DNA of 64,000 bases from Neisseria elongata subsp. elongata (GTDB taxonomy: Bacteria; Pseudomonadota; Gammaproteobacteria; Burkholderiales; Neisseriaceae), in NCBI RefSeq assembly GCF_900113545.1, contig NZ_FOPS01000002.1:186001-250000 (forward strand). The letters are read 5' to 3'. A program made the translations under genes and the position numbers. Shown piece after piece: positions 16,752 through 26,194 of the stretch (within the stretch, counting starts at the first letter, position 1; each line of letters starts with the position of its first letter). The notes beneath the pieces are model-generated. The model had not been told where the DNA came from. It made no database searches and worked only from the letters and a program-made list of their open reading frames with translations.

Positions 16752-18734
16752 TTAAATATCCAATTCCGCCGTATCGCCTTCTTTTTCCATCCATGCGCGG
16801 CGGGCGGCGGCTTCGCCTTTGCCCATCAGTTTGACGAAGATGTTGTGTGTTTCGTCATCTGCGCCTTCGGGGATTTGTACCTGCAACAGGCGGCGGGTGT
16901 CGGGGTGCATGGTGGTGTCTTTGAGCTGGTCGGGGTTCATCTCGCCCAAGCCTTTGAAACGGCTGATGGAATAGGCGGTTTCTTTGACACCTTCTTTTTG
17001 CAGCCGCTCCAAAATGCTGTCGAGTTCGTTTTGGTCGAGGGCGTAGAATTTGCGGGCGGGTTTGCTTTTGCCTTGTGCGTTGACATCGACGCGGAACAGC
17101 GGCGGCTGGGCGACGTAGATGTGTCCGTCGGCGACCAGTTTCGGGAAGTGGCGGTAGAACAGGGTCAGCAGCAAAACTTGAATATGAGAGCCGTCCACGT
17201 CGGCATCAGATAGGATGGCGATTTTGCCGTAGCGCAGGCCGCTTAAATCGGGATTGTCGTTGATGCCGTGCGGATCAACGCCGATGGCGACGGAAATGTC
17301 GTGGATTTCGGCGTTGCCGAAGAGCTGGTCGGGGTGGACTTCGAAGCTGTTGAGCACTTTGCCGCGCAGGGGCAGGATGGCCTGTGTGGCTTTGTCGCGG
17401 GCGAGTTTGGCTGAGCCGCCGGCGGAATCGCCTTCGACGAGGAAGAGTTCGTTTTCGCGGATGTCTTCGCTTTCGCAGTCGGTCAGTTTGCCGGGCAGGA
17501 CGGCGACGCCGCTGCCTTTTTTCTTTTCGATTTTTTTAACCGAACGCATCCGCGCCTGCGCCTGACGGATGGCGAGTTCGGCGATTTTTTTGCCGAAGTC
17601 CACGTTTTGGTTCAGCCACAATTCCAAAGGGTCGCCCGATACGGCGGCAACGAGTTTCAGCGCGTCGCGGTTGGTCAGTTTGTCTTTGGTCTGGCCTTGG
17701 AACTGCGGGTCGAGAACGCGGGCGGAGAGGACGAAGGCGGTTTTGCTGAACACGTCGTCGCTTTGCACTTTCACGCCGCGCGGTAGGAGGTTGTGCAGAT
17801 TGATGAAGTTGCTGACGGCGTTGAACACGGCTTGTTTCAAACCTGCTTCGTGCGTGCCGCCCAGCGGGGTGGGGATGAGGTTGACGTAGCTTTCGTTGGC
17901 GCACGAACCTTCTTCCAGCCAGGTCAGGGCAAACGCGGCGCCTTCGCCGATGCTGAAATCGCCGTTGTGGTCGTCTGAAATGTAGTTTTCACAGGAAAAC
18001 AGCGGTACGGCTTCCTGCGCGTCGGCAATCAGGTCGGTCAGATAGCTTTTCAGGCCGTCGGGGTAGTGCCAGGTTTGGGTGTGTGCTTCGTCTTCGCCTT
18101 TGACCGGACGGGTCAGGGAAACGCGCACGCCCGGCAGCAGAACGGCTTTGGCGCGCAGCAGGCGTTCGAGTTCGGGAATGCTGTAATTCGGGCTTTCAAA
18201 ATATTTGCCGTCCGGCCAGACGCGCACTTCGGTGCCGCTGTCTTTGACGGCGCATTTGCCTACTTCCGCCAACGGTTCGACCACGTCGCCGCCGGCAAAC
18301 ACGATGCGGTGGATTTTGCCTTCGCGTTTGACGGTTACCTCAAGGCGGGTGGAAAGGGCGTTGGTTACGGATACGCCCACGCCGTGCAGGCCGCCTGAAA
18401 AGGCATACGCGCTGCCGCCGTCTTTTTTATTGAACTTGCCGCCCGCGTGCAGACGGGTAAATACAAGTTCGACCACAGGCACGCCTTCGACAGGGTGCAG
18501 CCCGACGGGAATGCCGCGTCCGTTGTCGTGCACGGAAAGCGAACCGTCGTCGTGGATGCGCACGTCGATTTCAGTGGCGAAACCGCCCAATGCCTCGTCC
18601 GCCGCGTTGTCGATGACTTCTTGGCAGATGTGGGTCGGGCTGTCGGTGCGGGTGTACATGCCGGGACGTTCTTTGACCGGCTCCAAGCCTTTGAGGACGG
18701 TGATGCTGGATTCGCTGTATTGTGTTTTGCTCAT
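16752..18734 (-). CDS. parE: DNA topoisomerase IV subunit B
   Basis: ParE is the ATPase subunit of topoisomerase IV, which separates daughter chromosomes. At 660 residues it has family length. The GHKL ATPase motifs are present (EVIDNAADEAL, DNGRGIPVG, GGLHGVGVSVTNAL), as are the TOPRIM motifs (LVEGDSAGGSAK and DADVDGSHI). The C-terminus contains RFKGLGEMNPDQLKDTTM. parC is not in this window. A single gene divergent from the AsmA-family gene. Confidence 0.97.
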   Translation of the reverse strand: MSKTQYSESSITVLKGLEPVKERPGMYTRTDSPTHICQEVIDNAADEALGGFATEIDVRIHDDGSLSVHDNGRGIPVGLHPVEGVPVVELVFTRLHAGGKFNKKDGGSAYAFSGGLHGVGVSVTNALSTRLEVTVKREGKIHRIVFAGGDVVEPLAEVGKCAVKDSGTEVRVWPDGKYFESPNYSIPELERLLRAKAVLLPGVRVSLTRPVKGEDEAHTQTWHYPDGLKSYLTDLIADAQEAVPLFSCENYISDDHNGDFSIGEGAAFALTWLEEGSCANESYVNLIPTPLGGTHEAGLKQAVFNAVSNFINLHNLLPRGVKVQSDDVFSKTAFVLSARVLDPQFQGQTKDKLTNRDALKLVAAVSGDPLELWLNQNVDFGKKIAELAIRQAQARMRSVKKIEKKKGSGVAVLPGKLTDCESEDIRENELFLVEGDSAGGSAKLARDKATQAILPLRGKVLNSFEVHPDQLFGNAEIHDISVAIGVDPHGINDNPDLSGLRYGKIAILSDADVDGSHIQVLLLTLFYRHFPKLVADGHIYVAQPPLFRVDVNAQGKSKPARKFYALDQNELDSILERLQKEGVKETAYSISRFKGLGEMNPDQLKDTTMHPDTRRLLQVQIPEGADDETHNIFVKLMGKGEAAARRAWMEKEGDTAELDI

Positions 18735-18936
18735 GTGAAATACGGTTCGGATAACGGATTAAAAATTCTATGCGCATTTTAACATGAAGCGGAAAGCCGT
18801 TCCCCGACGGTGCTTCAGTGGCGGGTATGCCTGTAAAATCAGGTTAGAACGCCTTTCAGACGGCCTTTCAACCGTTCTTCCGCAATAGCAATCTGCTATA
18901 CTGCGCGGCTGTTTTTCAACGGCGGTTAATTCGGAT

Positions 18937-21066
18937 ATGAGACGTTTGCAATCGGGTAAGTTTTGGCTGAAATGCCTGGTCGGCGGGGCAGTGTTGTCCG
19001 CGCTGGCCTTCGGCGCGCAATATGCCTTGCTGTCGTGGCTGTTTTCGCCGGAAAACGTGCGCCGTGCGGCAGAGGAGGCCGTGGCCGGAACGGGCCGCAA
19101 AATCCGTTACCGCCCCGAAATCAACACATCCGTCATCCCACGTCCGACCGTTACCCTGAAACAGGTGGAAATTACCCGCCCGGGCGGCGCGTCGGCGGAA
19201 ATCAGCATCGAGGAAATGCGCGTCGGCCTGTCGTGGGCGAGCCTGTTCGGTACGCCGTCGGTTGAAAAATGGGTGTTCGTCCGCCCCGAGCTGATGCTGA
19301 ACCGCTCGCCGGACGGCGGCTGGAACATCCGCGATTTGCTGCAAAAAGAAGGTTCGCTGCCGGTGGACCGCCTGATTGTCGAAGACGGCCGTTTGCTGCT
19401 GGACACGGGCGACAGCCGCCACACACTCGAAAACATCAACCTGAAAATCAACGATGCCGACGAAAGCAAAACGACCGTCAAAGCGGAAGGCCGTCTGAAA
19501 ACGCCGCTGTGGGCGGAAGAGGCGGAATGGAAGTTCGAAGGCACGGCCGCGCGCCTGGTAGACGGCTGGTTGATGCCCGATTTGGCCTTGAGCGGGCGTA
19601 GCAGTTACAAAGGCGACGAGACGAACTTCCTCATCGGCGGCAACGGCAGTTGGCGCACGGGCGGCATGCAACTGAACAGCGCGCGCCTGAAAATCGACAT
19701 CCCCGCGCGCAACCTGCACCTGAACGCCGAATCGCCGCAAATCAAAGCTGGAAAAAACCAAATTTCCGCCTCCGCCGCCAATGCCGTGCTGACGGCGCAA
19801 TACGGCGGCGCGCAGTGGGACGGCACCATAGCCGCCAAACGCCTCACCCTGCATCCCACCGTGGCCGCCGTTGAAAAACTCAGCATCAACGGCAGCCGCA
19901 AAACCGCGCTGACCCAAACCGCCTTCACACTCGACACCCCGCTGAACTGGCAGCGGCAGGGCGGCTGGGAAATGCCCGCCGTCAAACTCACCACCCGTCT
20001 AGACAACATCACCGGCAACCCGCGGCCGCGCCTGATAAGCGAATTGGCCGGAACATTCCGCTATCAAAACGGCGGCGGCTGGCAGGGATGGCTTACCGGA
20101 CGGCTCGACCGCCAGGCAGCCGAACTGGATGCCGCCTACACCGTGGCTGACCGCCCAAACAACCACCCGGCCAAACTCACGGCCAACCTGCAATTGGACA
20201 AACTCGCCCTGTCGCCCTATCTGGAAGGACTGGCCGACACCTCCGTGCCCGCCTATCCGGCCTGGCTGCAAAAAGACGGCGCACCCGAAATCGAAGCCAC
20301 CGTCCGCATCAAAACCCTGCAATCGCCCAACCTCGAAATCAACAACCTCACCACCCGCCTGCTGGCCGACCGCGAGCGCATCGTCCTGCCCGACTTCCGT
20401 GCCGAACTTTACAACGGCAGCATGGAAGGCGGCATCAGCATGGCCAACACCTCCCCGCCCACCTACCACCTCCAGCAATACGCCAAAAACATCAACATCC
20501 GCCCGCTGATGCAGGACCTGTTCCGCTACGGCAACATCAGCGGCGAGGGCGACGTAGAAATCGACCTCACCGCACAGGGTGCCGACCGTGCCGGCCTGAC
20601 CAAAACCCTCTCCGGCCGCCTCCAGCTCAACCTGACCAAAGGCAACTGGCTGGGCATCAACCTCGACCAAGCCTTGCAAAGCCTGCTAGGCAACAAACCG
20701 GTTAATACGGATGAGCGTTCCGCCACCCCGTTCCAACGCTTCAGCATGAGCAGCACCATCCGCAACGGCATCAGCAGCCACGAAAACGCCGAACTTGATT
20801 CCAACCGCCTGCACATCGTCCTCACCGGCAGCACCGACTTCAACAACATGACCCTGAACGAACGCCTGCTGCTCAGCCCCGCCGACGGCAAAGGCACGCC
20901 GATCCCCCTCAACATCAGAGGCAAGGCGGATAACCCGTCCATCACCCTCGACTACAAAGGCCTGACCGAAGGACTGGAAACGGCGGAGGAAAAACAGCAG
21001 GCACTGACCCGCGCCATCCGTGAACAATGGCAGTGGCTCAACAGGCCGTCTGAAAACGGAAAATAA
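18937..21066 (+). CDS. AsmA-family protein
   Basis: The 709-residue protein begins with a short basic stretch and one hydrophobic anchor (about residues 10-32), then a long periplasmic part. The N-terminal AsmA domain is visible in KIRYRPEINTSVIPRPTVTL and ISIEEMRVGLSWASLFG. The C-terminal AsmA_2 part has ISGEGDVEIDLTAQG and LSGRLQLNLTKGNWLGINLDQALQ. Such proteins are thought to help move or balance phospholipids between the membranes. Length is normal. The end overlaps a DUS (RPSENGK). Confidence 0.88.
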   Translation: MRRLQSGKFWLKCLVGGAVLSALAFGAQYALLSWLFSPENVRRAAEEAVAGTGRKIRYRPEINTSVIPRPTVTLKQVEITRPGGASAEISIEEMRVGLSWASLFGTPSVEKWVFVRPELMLNRSPDGGWNIRDLLQKEGSLPVDRLIVEDGRLLLDTGDSRHTLENINLKINDADESKTTVKAEGRLKTPLWAEEAEWKFEGTAARLVDGWLMPDLALSGRSSYKGDETNFLIGGNGSWRTGGMQLNSARLKIDIPARNLHLNAESPQIKAGKNQISASAANAVLTAQYGGAQWDGTIAAKRLTLHPTVAAVEKLSINGSRKTALTQTAFTLDTPLNWQRQGGWEMPAVKLTTRLDNITGNPRPRLISELAGTFRYQNGGGWQGWLTGRLDRQAAELDAAYTVADRPNNHPAKLTANLQLDKLALSPYLEGLADTSVPAYPAWLQKDGAPEIEATVRIKTLQSPNLEINNLTTRLLADRERIVLPDFRAELYNGSMEGGISMANTSPPTYHLQQYAKNINIRPLMQDLFRYGNISGEGDVEIDLTAQGADRAGLTKTLSGRLQLNLTKGNWLGINLDQALQSLLGNKPVNTDERSATPFQRFSMSSTIRNGISSHENAELDSNRLHIVLTGSTDFNNMTLNERLLLSPADGKGTPIPLNIRGKADNPSITLDYKGLTEGLETAEEKQQALTRAIREQWQWLNRPSENGK

Positions 21067-21401
21067 GATAGGAAGGCGACATCCCGTCCCTGCAACAATG
21101 CCTTCTTTCCCTTTTCAGACGGCCTCACACCGCAAGCAGGCCGTCTGAAAAATACCGCATCCGACAGGCCGCCTTTTCCGGAGACGAAATGCACGAATTG
21201 ACAGCCGCTTCAAATCAAGCAACCCCATACCGTCATGCCCGCTCAGGCGAGAATACGTAGCTTTGGTTTTCCGGAACGGATTGAGAAGGCTGCCGACCCG
21301 ACGGCTCGGATTCCCGCCCGCGCGGGTATGAGAATGGCCGGTATTTCCTATATTTAATCCGCTACAAAAAACAATCAGGCAATACGCCGCCCCTTGATTC
21401 C
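21067..21401. other. Intergenic mosaic with dRS3-like and Correia-end-like fragments
   Basis: The gap contains an inverted DUS pair (about 21114-21150), two degenerate dRS3-like 20-mers (ATGCCC...GAGAAT at 21235-21254 and ATTCCC...GGGTAT at 21310-21329), and TATATTTAATCCGCTAC (about 21349-21365), which looks like a decayed Correia end. These are typical Neisseria repeat fragments; no gene is seen. Confidence 0.5.
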
Positions 21402-22703
21402 ATGCACGATTTAAATGACTTTCCCGCCCAGGCCCTGCCCGACGGCCTGCGCCATGCACGCCACATCGAAGCCGCGCTCAGCGGCGGCCTCGACTCCGTC
21501 GTCCTGCTGCACCTGCTCGCGCGGCTGGCAGGCCGTCTGAACATCAAACTCACCGCCGTCCACGTCCACCACGGTTTGCAGGACGAAGCCGACGGCTGGC
21601 TCGAATTTTGCCGCGATTATTGCGCCCGCCTCGCCGTGCCGCTGCGCTGGCAAAAAGTCGATGTCGTTTCAGACGGCCTCGGTATCGAAGCGGCGGCACG
21701 GCAGGCGCGTTACCGCGTGTTCGGCGAAACCGAAGCCGACGTACTCGCCGCCGCCCATCATGCCGACGACCAAGTGGAAACCTTTATGCTTGCCGCCCTG
21801 CGCGGCGGCGGCCTGCGCGCCCTGTCGGCCATGCCCGCCGTGCGCCCGCTGAACCGCCGCACCCTGCTGTGGCGGCCGTTGCTGCCTTACGGCCGCGCCG
21901 AGCTGGAAGCCTATGCCGAACGGCACAAGCTGGCTTTTGTGTGCGACCCCAGCAACGAAAGCGGCGACTATCTGCGCAACTGGCTGCGCAACGACGGCCT
22001 GCCGCAATGGCGCGCCCGACTGCCGCAGTTGGATCAACACATCCTGTCCGGCATCGGGCTGTTGCAGGACGAATTGGCCGTGTTGGAAGAAACGGCGGCG
22101 GCGGACGAAGCGGCCGTGCAAAGCGGCGGGCTGTTCGATGCCGCCCGTTGGCGCACCCTGCCGCCCGCCCGCCGGAGACAGGTTTTGCGCCGCCTGCTGG
22201 CCGGACACGGCGTTTCGGCGGGCAAAGCCGCCCTGCACGACTTCGAGCGGATTTTGATGAACCTCGGGCAGGGCGGCGCGGAATGGAAGTTTCCGCAGCA
22301 AACCGTCCACGCCGCCGCAGGCCGTCTGTATTTCCTGCCGCCCGACTGGCAGGCGCAATGCCGTGCTGCGCCGCAGACAGGCCGTCTGAAAGAACTCGGC
22401 GGCGGCTGGCAGTTGCGCCGCGCCGCCTACGGCCTGCCCGATGCCGCGCTGGAACAAACCGTCCGCATTCGCACGGCCGAAAGCGGCGACTTGTTGCACA
22501 CGTCCGGCGGGCGGAAAAAGCCGAAACAGATATTGCAGGAAGCGGGCGTGCCGCCGTTTGCCCGCCCGCTGTGGCCGATTGTCGCCGATGCCGAAAACCG
22601 CTGCCTCGCCGTCGCCGGCATCCGTGCCGACAGCCGCATGGCGGTTGCAGACGGCCTGCTGCCCTGCTGGGAGCCGTTGATGCGGTTTGTGCCGCCCCGA
22701 TGA
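21402..22703 (+). CDS. tilS: tRNA(Ile)-lysidine synthase TilS
   Basis: TilS adds lysine to C34 of the AUA-reading tRNA-Ile. The 433-residue protein has the PP-loop ATP motif SGGLDSVVLL (near residue 27), HVHHGLQ, the HHADDQVETFMLAALRGGG region, and WRPLLPYGRAEL with NES in DPSNESGDYLRN. The C-terminal TilS domain holds SGGRKKPKQILQEAGVP. Length is normal. Several DUS copies are translated inside it. It is followed by cysE. Confidence 0.95.
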   Translation: MHDLNDFPAQALPDGLRHARHIEAALSGGLDSVVLLHLLARLAGRLNIKLTAVHVHHGLQDEADGWLEFCRDYCARLAVPLRWQKVDVVSDGLGIEAAARQARYRVFGETEADVLAAAHHADDQVETFMLAALRGGGLRALSAMPAVRPLNRRTLLWRPLLPYGRAELEAYAERHKLAFVCDPSNESGDYLRNWLRNDGLPQWRARLPQLDQHILSGIGLLQDELAVLEETAAADEAAVQSGGLFDAARWRTLPPARRRQVLRRLLAGHGVSAGKAALHDFERILMNLGQGGAEWKFPQQTVHAAAGRLYFLPPDWQAQCRAAPQTGRLKELGGGWQLRRAAYGLPDAALEQTVRIRTAESGDLLHTSGGRKKPKQILQEAGVPPFARPLWPIVADAENRCLAVAGIRADSRMAVADGLLPCWEPLMRFVPPR

Positions 22704-22842
22704 GGCGGGTGTTTTTATTTTTATCCGCCATAAACGTAAAGGCCGTCTGAAACAGTATTTCACGTTTTCAGACAGCCTTTTGCACATGGGTGCATACTTT
22801 CGGCTACAATCGCCGCTTTTACGCAACAGAGGCCGTCTGAAA

Positions 22843-23652
22843 ATGGAAAACACCGATTTCAACCTGTGGCAGACCATACGCAACGAAGCCGAGCAGTCGG
22901 CGGCGGAAGAACCTATGCTGGCCAGCTTTCTCCACATGACCGTGCTGCGGCACGACAGTTTGGAGCGGGTGCTGGCCTTCCACCTATCGAGCAAGCTGGC
23001 CAATCCGACCATGGATATGCGCACGCTGTACGAACTCTACCTGCACGCGCTGGAAAAAGAACCGTCCATCGGCGAAGCCGTCCGCGCCGACATCACCGCC
23101 TATTACGAACGCGACCCGGCCTGCGACCAATACTGCCTGCCGCTTTTGTATTTCAAAGGCTACCACTCCATTCAGGCGCACCGCATCAACCACTGCCTGT
23201 GGAAGGAAGGGCGCAAAACGCTGGCCTATTTCCTGCAAAACCGCGCTTCCGAAGTGTTCGGCGTCGATATCCATCCGGCCGCCCGTTTCGGGCAGGGGAT
23301 TATGATTGACCACGGCACCGGCGTCGTCATCGGCGAAACCGCCGTTTTGGGCAACGACATTTCCATCCTTCACGGCGTAACCCTCGGCGGTTCGGGCAAA
23401 GAGGGCGGCGACCGCCACCCGAAAATCGGCGACGGCGTGATGATAGGCGCGAACGCTTCCGTGTTGGGCAACATCCGCGTGAACGAATGCGCGAAAATCG
23501 GCGCGGGCAGCGTGGTGGTGGCGGACGTGCCCGCCTACAGCACCGTCGTCGGCGTGCCCGCCCGCGTGGTCGGCAACAAATCGCGTGCCAAACCGGCGGA
23601 GGAAATGAATCAGAATTTTTATGAGGAAATGAATCAGGATTTCTATATTTGA
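22843..23652 (+). CDS. cysE: Serine O-acetyltransferase
   Basis: CysE makes O-acetylserine, the precursor of cysteine. The 269-residue protein has the N-terminal helical domain and the left-handed beta-helix with hexapeptide repeats (DIHPAARFGQGIMIDHGTGV, IGANASVLGNIRVNECAKIG). The key motif GGSGKEGGDRHP is present. The ATG at 22843 directly follows a DUS. The extreme C-terminus carries a perfect-period duplication (EEMNQNFY then EEMNQDFY), which may change feedback inhibition since the CysE tail binds cysteine synthase in other bacteria. Confidence 0.95.
   Translation: MENTDFNLWQTIRNEAEQSAAEEPMLASFLHMTVLRHDSLERVLAFHLSSKLANPTMDMRTLYELYLHALEKEPSIGEAVRADITAYYERDPACDQYCLPLLYFKGYHSIQAHRINHCLWKEGRKTLAYFLQNRASEVFGVDIHPAARFGQGIMIDHGTGVVIGETAVLGNDISILHGVTLGGSGKEGGDRHPKIGDGVMIGANASVLGNIRVNECAKIGAGSVVVADVPAYSTVVGVPARVVGNKSRAKPAEEMNQNFYEEMNQDFYI
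23598..23645 (+). repeat. 24-bp tandem duplication in the 3' end of cysE
   Basis: GAGGAAATGAATCAG-A/G-ATTT-T/C-TAT occurs twice head to tail, differing at two bases and adding eight residues in frame. Confidence 0.85.
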
Positions 23653-23683
23653 ACCTGTCCGTTCGGTAAGCGGTAAAACCTTG

Positions 23684-23722
23684 AGGCCGTCTGAAAGCAT
23701 GATTTGCAGTTTCAGACGGCCT
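23684..23722 (+). terminator. Inverted DUS terminator after cysE
   Basis: AGGCCGTCTGAA (23684-23695) and its complement (23711-23722) with extra GCAtgatTTGC inner pairing. Confidence 0.65.
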
Positions 23723-23844
23723 ATTGCTATTTTGTTGTGTTCAAACAACCATCCTCCACGCATAAAGGCAACTAGGAATAGTTATATTTTAAGATTGGAT
23801 GTATTTTGATTACAATCCGCCCGTCAAATATCAATGAGCCTTTT

Positions 23845-25965
23845 ATGAAAAAATACATCCGCCCCGCCCTGATTCCCGCCCTTTTGGCGGCCGCCTTCCC
23901 CGCTTGTGCCGATACCGAGGCCGCTGGTGCAGCCGACGGCGAACACTACACCGCCACGCTGCCCACCGTTACCGTGGTCGGACAGTCCGACACCAGCGTA
24001 CTCAAAGGCTACATCAACTACGACGAAGCCGCCGTTACCCGCAACGGCCAGCTCATTAAAGAAACGCCGCAAACCGTCGATACGCTCAATATCCAGAAAA
24101 ACAAAAATTACGGTACGAACGATTTGAGTTCCATCCTCGAAGGCAATGCCGGCATCGACGCTGCCTACGATATGCGCGGCGAAAGCATTTTCCTGCGCGG
24201 CTTCCAAGCCGACGCATCCGATATTTACCGCGACGGCGTACGCGAAAGCGGTCAGGTGCGCCGCAGCACTGCCAACATCGAGCGCGTGGAAATCCTGAAA
24301 GGTCCGTCTTCCGTGCTTTACGGCCGCACCAACGGCGGCGGTGTCATCAACATGGTCAGCAAATACGCCAACTTCAAACAAAGCCGCAACATCGGTGCAG
24401 TTTACGGATCGTGGGCAAACCGCAGCCTGAATATGGACATCAACGAAGTGCTGAACAAAAACGTCGCCATCCGCCTCACCGGCGAAGTCGGGCGCGCCAA
24501 TTCGTTCCGCAGCGGCATAGACAGCAAAAACGCCATGGTTTCGCCCAGCATTACCGTCAAACTCGACAACGGCTTGAAATGGACGGGGCAATACACCTAC
24601 GACAATGTGGAGCGCACGCCCGACCGCAGCCCGACCAAGTCCGTGTACGACCGATTCGGACTGCCTTACCGCATGGGGTTCGCCCACCGGAACGATTTTG
24701 TCAAAGACAAGCTGCAAGTTTGGCGTTCCGACCTCGAATACGCCTTCAACGACAAATGGCGCGCCCAATGGCAACTCGCCCACCGCACGGCGGCGCAGGA
24801 TTTCGACCATTTCTATGCAGACAGCGAAAACGGCAGCCGAATCAAACGCAACTACGCCTAGCAGCAGACCGACAACAAAACCCTGTCGTCCAATTTCACG
24901 CTAAACGGCGACTACACCATCGGCCGTTTTGAAAACCACCTGACCGTAGGCATGGATTACAGCCGCGAACACCGCAACCCGACATTGGGTTTCAGCCGCG
25001 CCTTTTCCGCCTCCATCAACCCCTACGACCGCGCAAGCTGGCCGGCCTCGGGCAGGCTGCAACCCGTCCTCACCCAAAACCGCCACAAAGCCGACTCCTA
25101 CGGCATCTTCGTGCAAAACATCTTCTCCGCTACGCCCGATTTGAAATTCGTCCTCGGCGGCCGTTACGACAAATACACCTTTAATTCCGAAAACAAACTC
25201 ACCGGCAGCAGCCGCCAATACAGCGGCCACTCGTTCAGCCCCAACATCGGCGCAGTGTGGAACGTAACGCCCGCCCACACGCTCTACGCCTCGTATAACA
25301 AAGGCTTCGCGCCTTATGGCGGACGCGGTGGCTATTTGAGTATCGACACTTCGTCTGCCGCCGTGTTCAACGCCGACCCCGAGTACACCCGCCAATACGA
25401 AACCGGCGTCAAAAGCAGCTGGCTGGACGACCGCCTCAGCACCACATTGTCCACCTACCAAATCGAACGCTTCAATATCCGCTACCGCCCCGACGCGCAA
25501 AATGATCCCTATACTTGGGCAGTCGGCGGCAAACACCGTTCGCGCGGCGTGGAGTTGTCCGCCATCGGACAAATCATCCCCAAAAAACTCTACCTGCGCG
25601 GATCGTTGGGCGTAATGCAGGCGAAAGTGGTTGAAGACAAGGAAAATCCCAACCGCGTGGGCATCCATTTGGAAAACACCAGCAACGTTACCGGCAACCT
25701 GTTTTTCCGTTACACGCCGACTGAAAACCTCTACGGCGAAATCGGCGTAACCGGTACGGGCAAACGCTACGGCTACAACTCCAGCCAAAAGGTAACCACC
25801 ACGCTTCCCGGTTTCGCCCGTATCGATGCCATGCTCGGCTGGAACCGCAAAAATCTGAACCTCACTTTCGCCGTCGGCAATCTGTTCAATCAAAAATACT
25901 GGCGTTCCGACGCCATGCCCGGCGCGCCGCGCACTTATACGGCGCGGGTGAATTACAGTTTCTAA
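23845..25965 (+). pseudogene. TonB-dependent siderophore receptor gene with an internal nonsense codon
   Basis: The 707-codon frame encodes a complete outer-membrane siderophore receptor of the FhuE/FpvA type. It has a signal peptide (cleavage near ACA-D), a plug domain (RGESIFLRGFQ, RVEILKGPSSVLYGRTNGGG), a 22-strand barrel, and a terminal phenylalanine (ARVNYSF). Codon 339 (24859-24861) is TAG between NYA and QQTDNK. The downstream half stays in frame with receptor-like sequence, so this is a single point change, probably TGG or CAG to TAG. Unless the stop is suppressed no receptor is made. No other siderophore genes are adjacent. Confidence 0.88.
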
Positions 25966-25988
25966 TCCTTGCCGCCACCGATAGGTTG

Positions 25989-26028
25989 GGGCCGTCTGAA
26001 ACGGCAGATGCAGCTTTCAGACGGCCTT
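25989..26028 (+). terminator. Inverted DUS hairpin after the TonB receptor
   Basis: GGCCGTCTGAA at 25990-26000 pairs with TTCAGACGGCC at 26016-26026. Confidence 0.55.
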
Positions 26029-26125
26029 AAAGCCTAATGGCCGATAACGGCCGCCATTCCTGATTCCAATGTGCCGTGTCCGGCTCATATGGGCCAAATC
26101 GGAATAAAGCGGCAAAAAATACGGT

Positions 26126-26161
26126 ATGGAGGCCGTCTGAAAATGTTCAGACGGCCTCCAT
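26126..26161 (-). terminator. Inverted DUS hairpin after the NifA-like gene
   Basis: ATGGAGGCCGTCTGAA and TTCAGACGGCCTCCAT form a 16-bp stem around a 4-base loop, just beyond the stop of the minus-strand regulator. Confidence 0.7.
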
Positions 26162-26194
26162 GCCGTATTTACCTTTTGTCGGAACCGGCGGGGT

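Noticed and set aside
23761-23844. Fur box before the TonB receptor
   Set aside because: The AT-rich stretch GAATAGTTATATTTTAAG is only loosely similar to the neisserial Fur consensus; not enough to call.
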